Assembly (NCBI GenBank): GCA_037176885.1
Contig: JAWWNJ010000157.1
Span: 248,001-312,000, forward strand
DNA: 64,000 nucleotides
Source of the DNA: Favolaschia claudopus
Lineage: Eukaryota > Basidiomycota > Agaricomycetes > Agaricales > Mycenaceae
Direction: 5' to 3'
A program made the translations under genes and the position numbers. This document shows, in pieces, positions 57,201-64,000 of the stretch (its first letter is position 1; every line of letters begins with the position of its first letter). Below the pieces are notes generated by a model that saw only the letters and a program-made list of their open reading frames with translations, was not told the origin of the DNA and made no database searches.

Positions 57201-59390
57201 CATTGATTGTGCATAGAGTTGGTAAACGACGCAAGAGACATACCTCATTAGAGACGATGTTCTGACCTCGTCGTAATTTGAAACACCTTTCGAGTTGTAG
57301 ACGTCGAGGATTTGAGTCTTCGTAGTCTCTGCATTCCAACCGAAGCATCGCTGGTAGCATGAATAAACTGCTTGCTCGTCCAGGGTGACCGGACCGGCAT
57401 GTTCAGAGCCTGGATGTCTAGGAAAGATTGAATTGATATGATTTGAGGCTAAAATGTGGATCAGGGACATACTCGTGCATCACTGTCGAGTATATAGATT
57501 AGCATGGCGAATGAGAGAGAGAGATCAAAAAATATGAACGACGTACTTCCGAGCATATGGCAAAGAAGGTGAAGTGCGAGTGATGCCTCGCTGGCGGTCA
57601 GGGTATAGGTATCGCTCAAGACAATGTTGACGGTGGCTTCCGAAGGAGGGGCCTCACGAGCGGCTTGCCCAACTAACGACATCAGATGATAGCGGAAATA
57701 AACAAGTAAATGAATTCATACTGTAAGACCACGACCCCGCGTTAGGATCGAACGAGACTCGGACGAATCCCGCTGAAGTGACTTGCATGAAGCGATAATT
57801 CATGATGTTGGCCCTATATCGGTAAGAATATAGACGGATGAAGGGTCAAAGCGATGAAACGAACCAATTGTTGATGTTGAGATTGAATTTAGTTTGTTGA
57901 CCAGCGGTTCCGCCGATGAACGAGTATGGAATGACCTGGAGAAAATTATAGATGTCATCAATTTTGCGAAGATCGAATCGATACACACCGAGCCATTCTC
58001 CCAAAACAGATCGAGTTTCCTAAGAAGCGCGTCGACTGCGCTGCTCTTCGGCAAACCTATCGCATCGCAGATGGACTCCGTGTCCGAAGGGGTCTTGCTT
58101 GAGTTCTTGGGCCAACGTATCGTGCAAATGGGAACTGTTACCGCGGCACCGATTGAGCTCAACTGCGTTGGAGTTGATGTCGGTGCTGCAGAAGATATGG
58201 AATATTAGAATTTCTCCTCCAGGAGAACGAGGAGACGCACCGGCAGTAGTGATCGCAGCACCGATGCCTTGTGTGCCAGACCCGGTGGTCGTGGAGATTC
58301 CTGTGGCCACGGGTGCAGACGCTGTCACTGGAGCTAAGCACTGGAATTAATACAAGGGATGCGGACGATCTCCGTGAAGACTTACTGATTGAAGGAACGG
58401 TGGTGGAAGCACTGCTATTGGGAGAAGGCGTTGGAGCGGTAGGTGCGAGAATTGGGGCTGGCGCGGGCGGATAAGTGCCATTCATAAGGGTGAAATGGAG
58501 AGATTACCGGGCGCAGTGAGGCTTGGGGTAAGGCCGCTCACGGGCGTCGTAACCACAGGTGCAGGAATCGGACCTGGAAACTAATGAATAACAACAAAAC
58601 AATTCAGGATGCTCGCGTACCTGAACTATTGGCGTCTTGAAGGCTCACAATCGGCGCGGGAGCTGTTTATGAGAGTCAGAGGTCGATGATCGAAAACGAG
58701 TGAATCTATTAACCAGATACAGTGGGTTTCGTTTGACTCGTCTGCGTGCTAGGATTATTGTTGGATGCGGGTGCGGCTTCTACGGAATTGACAACGTTAA
58801 CAGTTCGTCGGTTGGGGAATTGGTTTCTAAAGCAAACGTACCACCGGAGCCAGGCGTATTAATGCTGCTGGGAGGACGGCCGAATATAATCGGTGGCACT
58901 GAACCTGCAGAATCCGGAATCAGAGTGCAAGAAGCCAAAGAGAACCGTGCAAGTACCTGAGACAAAAGCATTCGGTTTCACGGTCCCCTGAACTTGAGGG
59001 CATGCCGCGACTGTTGCAGGTGAGTGAAGCAAGCGACATCGAATGGAATCACACACAATTGGACCCGGTGGTTGCTGCTGGGGTTGCGGTATGAACAGGA
59101 GCAACTAGAAGGAGGTCATGAAAAGAAGATAGAGGCAAACTACTGACACTTACCGACACCGGAAGCGATTTGGGTCGTAGTCTCTGCCAACGCAAACAGA
59201 AGTGTTAATAGAGCTCTCAGTATTTCAATGGAAATCACATACCGGGACCTGTAGCTTCAGGGGTAGGTTGATTCGTTGCAGCTGGAGTATCCACGCCTGG
59301 AGTAAACGTTTGCAATGCGTCAGCGACGGCTTGAGCAACGCTGTCGGTCGGTTTGTGGGGATCAGTTGGGCTTTGAGTCGATGAAGACAT
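51259..59390 (-). CDS. Giant multi-metalloprotease protein: three metzincin domains plus coiled-coil tail
   Basis: Many short exons, roughly 2,000 residues. The N-terminus (ATG 59390, MSSSTQSPTDPHKPT) is Pro/Thr-rich to about 58.2 kb. Domain A (58.1-56.8 kb) has HLLCHMLGMMHEH and SLMRYPIP. Domain B (56.8-55.7 kb) has HEIGHALGLHHEH and Met-turn SIMLYSG. Domain C (55.5-54.6 kb) has HELGHALGLHHEH and SVMLYSG. B and C keep the full HExxHxxGxxH zinc signature; A lacks the Glu. B and C are each followed by a similar linker (LLYPDTSDGWTFEYAL, LIYPDKPEPTGYTFNSAL), and A-B, B-C and C-tail splice in phase, so this is one gene. The tail (54.4-51.3 kb) is helical and coiled (QIQAKSYELDTLTSQLVSL) with Ser-rich loops. 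No signal peptide. Substrates unknown. Confidence 0.7.
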
Positions 59391-60465
59391 GAGTAGAATG
59401 AGATGCGATTCCTCGAAAGAACGAGTTGGGAGAAAAATACCTTCGAAATGTTGTATAGTTATATGTTCGGGGACATCAGACCTCTCGCAAACACGAACCG
59501 AAGCGTTCGGAAAGTAACATCGGCCAGGAACAAATTAAAAAGGAAGGGTTTAACGCGAAACGTGAATGAGATCAGAGTCGGTAAACGTTTTCCGTCACGG
59601 ACTTTACAGGCGGAATGCTTGGCCGACAGAAATGTTAAGCGAATCAAGGTCCAGCCGCTGGCGTCGGGGTTTGAGAGGGTTTGAGGAAGACAGAAAACGG
59701 CCAAGAGAGTCGGAAGCAAGAGGGAATTGCAGCACATGACCGGGTCGTGCGAATGCCGTGATCCGGTCGGCGTTCCCCGCTTCCGAGTTACGCGGAGTTG
59801 AATTTCCGACAAGGTCGTAGTTCGCCAGTTCACATGGCGGACGTCGATCCATTGCGGCCGCAGCCGGTCAGTTTGATAGTATAGTATAGAACTTACTCTA
59901 CATATGTGTACGGTAAAACAGGTACATGATTACTTGAGTAGGAATTTGGTAGGAATTCAACTAAAATTCAATCGAGGTCGGAGGAGCCTGATTGAATGAT
60001 CCAAACACTAGCTCAACGCACATTATTGTGAACGAACGAGGGTAAGGGAGATTGACCGTGACAAGACCTGTAGTACCATACGTGGAGGCCACGTACGGCC
60101 GCTTTCAAGCGAAGCGCAATTTTTCCGATGTCGCTAGAGCCGAAATACGCGACGACGATGAGCATCAATTTCGTGTTCAATGCCACAGGTACAACAGAAT
60201 CAAATCAATCTCCGGTATGAACATAACGCCTGTCAGCTCTATGGCCAGGAACGTCTAACTTCAACACGCATGGTACATTTCAGTAATTGATTCATTAGGC
60301 GAAGTTAGCGGCTTCGTTCGCCGCGTCTTACTTCGCTTGACATAGACAATTGTGCGGGAGTGTCGGCGGATGAAGGTACAAAATTCAGTCAGTCCCCTAC
60401 TAGTACTTTATCGAGACTCACTTACTTGCTGACTGGCTTTCCTGACTCCCTGCTTTGCATCCGAA
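59391..60465. other. Intergenic region between divergent metalloprotease genes
   Basis: No gene clearly supported. It serves as the divergent promoter region for the multi-metalloprotease gene (minus) and the single-domain protease (plus). A short upstream exon for the latter (MSINFVFNAT near 60160) is possible. Confidence 0.45.
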
Positions 60466-61728
60466 GATGTCTTTCATCGCGCAATGGAAAACCTGCGGAC
60501 TCGCTCCTTCCTCTACGTTGTTACAGCAGAGTCAGAACAATTCGACGACTGCAGCCACGTCAGCGTCGCATGCCGTGGTTACAAGATTGGATCAACTCTG
60601 GGATGCTGGGTCGGTATGTGTGCTACGCAGAATTTCAGCTTTCCACGTACTCATGAGAGGACTCGCAGACCGTAACCTATTCTTTCCTCGGGGGAACTGT
60701 AAATCAGCAGGCGAAGGTGGATAAGGTCGTCCTCGAATGGTCTGAATATCTTTCTTTGAGTTTGATCACCGTCAGAATTGATTTACTTCGGTTGTGCACA
60801 CAGGCTTCCGTACGCGAATTTGAACTTCCAGAGAGTAAACCAGGGTGGTACGATCCGCATAGCATTTGACGCCAGTTCGGGATCTTGGAGCTGGGGTAAG
60901 TATTTGATTTATTTTATCTCGCACTTCAATGAATTGCATGGATTTAATTTTCAGTGGGCACTCTGAATCGCGGCATACCTAGCTACGACACAACGATGAA
61001 CCTGGGATGGATCAGTAACGACACGAACATTACTGCTGACGACCGAGCGGTGATTCTACATGAGTTCGGGTGAGCGTTGGTCTGCTCAAATGAATTTGGC
61101 AAAATCTCAGCAATTGATTATAGCCACGTCTTGGGTTTGCTTCACGAGTACGTCCTAAACATTCACCTGGCAAATATTCAGCGGTTCTGATTGAGAGAAA
61201 TTTGAATCGAATTCCAGACATCAAAGCCCGGCGCGCGGCGGGACGCTTCACCTGGACGAAAACGCCGTCTATGCGTACTACGCCATGACTCAGGGATGGA
61301 ACAAAGCCATGATCAAGTCGCAGATCATCGACGTGTACGACACGAACGACGTCTCGAATTATAGCGCGCTGGATATGAAATCTATTATGATGTCAGTCCC
61401 TTCCCTCTTTACATAGTTTAGAATTTCTTACTCACCTTCCAAACTCAGGTACTTCATGCCCGCCGACATGGATAAAGAGCGCATCGAAATCAAACCCAAC
61501 TACGTGCTTTCCGATCTAGACAAAGCGTACATGGTCATCAACTACCCCCGCGCGAAACCGCACCCGTCGGCGCCGCAGTGGACGTTGGCGTATGCGTTGA
61601 AGGTGGCTGGGGTGAGTGACGCGGCGGCGAAGGATATGTTGGCGTTGGGGAGTGATGCGCCGAGTTTGAGGAGTTTGTTCACGGCGGCGCAGATTTCGGC
61701 GCGGATTAAGGCGAAGGGAGGGAATTGA
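60466..61728 (+). CDS. Metzincin-type zinc metalloprotease (single domain)
   Basis: Multi-exon, start MSFIAQWKTCGLAPSS with conserved TRLDQLWDAGS, then TVTYSFLGGTVNQQAK, IRIAFDASSGSWSWVG, the zinc site HEFGHVLGLLHEHQSP (three His ligands and the catalytic Glu) and the Met-turn SIMMYFMPA, all split by short introns. The C-terminal part (YALKVAGVSDAAAKDML) is helical. It resembles domain A of the neighbouring giant gene most, and the two are transcribed divergently. Known family: fungal zinc endopeptidases with an astacin/matrixin-like site. No clear signal peptide. Exon edges near 60730-60830 are unresolved. Confidence 0.8.
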
Positions 61729-62584
61729 CGGGTGAGAAGTTAGAACGAGTGGTTCATAGGTATCTTCCGAGATAATAGATAAAGAAAGATCAGAATCTTT
61801 TCGTGGCGGATGAGTGACTGACTTGAATATTCGTTCCCACCAGCGGAGATAAACAAATTTCCACCAAGTTGAGGACTTGCAGGGCCCAACGCAGGAGAGT
61901 ATTTCTCTGCACCTGTTCCTCAGCAAGGTTAATCATTTCCGCGTCGTGGATGAGTCGTTGGTCGACAATTTGACAGCACAAGATCCAGAAGAAGCAGTTA
62001 CTTAAGGATCCCGATTCCACAGAACTTATTACTCTTGAGAGACGCGTGGCTGGAGAACACAGTGGACCAAAATGAGTGGGAGATGATGAGAGTCGAGAAC
62101 AAGCGTGATTTGATGTGTGATGACATGACGTGACACTCTTGTCGTGGACCTTGACGATGATGACAAGTACTAGTTGACAACTTTCAGCCCTTTCTTGGCC
62201 CTTTCGCATCTCCTCCCCGCTCGATATGAAACATTCAACTTGAATTATCGTTACGAAGATCACTGAGTCAAAGGCTCAGCCGAGTAGTGGCTTTGCTCAA
62301 GCTTTCCTCGCTGCAGATCACCGTGTCTTTGGAGTCTTGAATTGTCTTTGGATTCTTGGTTACTTATCTTGATTCTTGAATCCCTCAAGAATCCCCTCTA
62401 TCGGCATTTTAATGTATTGTAGCTCAGCAATCTGACGAAGTAAGGTCTCGTAAGTCACGATTTCATATTGTCAAATGACGACAGAAACTACTCAACGAAC
62501 GCAGGGAAAGATACAAGTAAGAAAAGCAAACGCTGCATCCGGTTCAGAGAGCCAAATACTTCTGCAAATCATCTTCACAGGATG
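61729..62584. other. Intergenic region
   Basis: No gene supported. The stretch 62320-62400 repeats TCTTTGGA/TCTTGA words (ATTCTTG, TTGATTC) in a small direct-repeat cluster. Confidence 0.45.
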
Positions 62585-63485
62585 CTAGTTCCCACTCCAC
62601 TGCCAAATCGACTGATCTGTAGAGTTCACTCCCCAGACTGAGCCCTCCGAGCCAACGCTAAGGTCCGTAAGTCCGCCACTCGCGGGTCCGGCAATCGGAA
62701 TCCAAGGGTTACTCCCGTCAGGTCCACCAGTATAACGCCATATCCCGCCTCTGAACAGTCCCCAGACATTCGTGCTCGACCCCACCGATATGAGGTCCAA
62801 TCCACCGCTAACCGAAGCCCACGGCGAGCTCCCGGTGCCGGTGTAGCGCCAGATGCGCTGGTCGGCGCTGACGCCCCACACGGTGGCGTCTGCAGCGACG
62901 CTCACCTGCGATAGATTGACACCGGTGGGCCCGGGGATCTGAACCCAAGGGGCGGCGCCGCTGCCTCCGTTGGTGCAGCGCCATACCCCGCCCTTGAAAA
63001 CGCCCCAGACGTTATCGATCCGGCCAACGGAGATTCTGTCGAGGGCCCCGCTGACCGGAGCCCAGGGGGAATCAGAGTTGTCGCCGGTGTAGCGCCAGAT
63101 GTGCTTGTCGGAGGTGAGGCCCCAGATGTTGCCGCCTGCGCCTGCACTGATTTGGGAGAGGGCGCCGGGGATTTGGAGCCAGGGGCTGCCATTGGGGTTG
63201 CTGAAGGGGCCGGTGTAGCGGTAGATCTTTGAGTCGATGAGTCCCCAGACGACGGTGCTGGCCGCGGAGCCGTCGGTGATCGATTGGAGTCCCCCGGGGA
63301 TTCGATTCCAGGTTGCTTGGCGCTTGAAGATATTCTCTGCTGGTGTTGCATGCGGGAATCCGAATGAACTTCATGTACCAGGATGTCAGTGCTGTGAAGG
63401 AGGGAGGAGACGGTTTGGAGATGTACCTGACGAAGTACAAGCTCAAGAAGAGCGGGTACAAAAGATATCGAGTAGAGTAACGCAT
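62585..63485 (-). CDS. Secreted tectonin (six-bladed beta-propeller lectin-like protein)
   Basis: Two exons (63485-63427, 63368-62585) give 280 aa. The first exon encodes a hydrophobic leader (MRYSTRYLLYPLFLSLYF). The mature part probably starts after a dibasic KR site (NIFKR, then QATWNRIPGG), typical of Kex2 processing. Six tectonin repeats follow, each with a W-G-L/V core and mostly an I-W-R-Y-T-G end: VVWGLIDSKIYRYTG, NIWGLTSDKHIWRYTG, NVWGVFKGGVWRCTN, TVWGVSADQRIWRYTG, NVWGLFRGGIWRYTG, SVWGVNSTDQSIWQWSG. Known relatives bind methylated sugars or bacterial glycans (fungal tectonins, animal TECPR proteins). Inference: secreted sugar-binding protein. Confidence 0.85.
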
Positions 63486-64000
63486 TCTGAAGCAGTGTTC
63501 TGGACAGGAAGTAGATAAGTCAGATAACTTTGAGCATTGATTGATCGGGTGCCCTACCACTATTGAAAGCGATCGCAAAATATGAGAGTAGGGATGTATT
63601 TTGGAGAGAACCGCACACATTCTTATACCTTGAAGAATACAAACGTGCGCCACATTATTGTACAGTAGATGTCTGCCACCGAAAATGTGCGGCCGCAACA
63701 GGTAAGTGGTTCCAGGAAGAAAGCGGCCGCTACGTACCAAAATGCGGCCACAGGAAAGTCAAGGCACCAGCAAACAGCGGCCGCTAGAAAATACATATAG
63801 CAGTAGCGGATGGAACGGAGATCACATTGAGAATACATTCACTCGAACTATTATACCAACTTGATTGGTTTTCATCTCGCTGCCCGAAAAATGCTGGTTA
63901 CCGTGAAAATCGGCGGGATAATTGATTATTGATGCAAACCGACGATCCACGGGCCGAAAGAGCTAGGTTGCGAAAGGTGAAGCGGGGGAATTCGAGCCGT
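63486..64000. other. Terminal intergenic region with clustered GCGGCCGC sites
   Basis: No gene supported. GCGGCCGC occurs at 63689, 63723 and 63777, with a partial TGCGGCCAC near 63743. Confidence 0.5.

Noticed and set aside
63072..63740. 222-codon minus frame overlapping the tectonin gene
   Set aside because: An out-of-frame reading of the tectonin repeats; Arg/Pro/His-rich as expected for a shifted frame.

Overview
The window is nuclear DNA of a filamentous basidiomycete, most likely an agaricomycete mushroom. Genes are dense and split by many 45-70 bp GT-AG introns. The gene content is typical of the group: F-box/LRR paralogues, a KDZ-type transposase with a CxC2 cysteine cluster, a DUF6533 membrane protein, a GMC oxidoreductase, a tectonin beta-propeller lectin, a ricin-B-like secreted protein, a MYND-finger protein and fungal metzincin proteases. 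I cannot name the species.

The left flank (1-7.8 kb) holds a secreted beta-trefoil-like protein, an F-box protein, an SGNH hydrolase, a small orphan ORF and the 5' part of a second F-box gene. That F-box gene is cut at 7839 and resumes in frame at 32340. Between the two halves lies a segment of about 24.5 kb with a 10-bp direct repeat (CGACTCTCTT) at both edges, imperfect terminal inverted repeats of about 85 bp and AT-rich subterminal repeats. I read it as one very large DNA transposon that inserted into the F-box gene.

The cargo (8.4-31.6 kb) is a KDZ transposase wrecked by an inverted duplication (two identical 732-bp arms) and about eleven other genes of mostly unrecognised families. They include two paralogous pairs, a protein with an internally duplicated domain and a T5orf172/MUG113-type GIY-YIG protein. 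An 11-bp motif, GACTTTGCGTC, occurs in clusters of two or three upstream of eight of these genes, the transposase included, always in the same orientation relative to the gene. A ninth cluster near the right end has the opposite orientation to its nearest gene. I did not see the motif outside the element. This looks like a shared promoter element that co-regulates transposase and cargo, and it is the main finding.

The right flank (32.3-64 kb) carries a DUF6533 membrane protein, an alpha/beta hydrolase, a MYND protein with three 16-nt microexons, a secreted GMC oxidoreductase followed by a 30-bp perfect palindrome, a secreted Cys-rich protein made of two similar modules, two F-box genes that share a 21-bp upstream element, an 8-kb gene fusing three metzincin domains (the first without the catalytic Glu) to a long coiled-coil tail, a free-standing paralogous metalloprotease and a secreted tectonin.

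Exon boundaries were deduced by hand from splice signals and reading phase. Where I give a length in residues, the exons sum to a whole number of codons.
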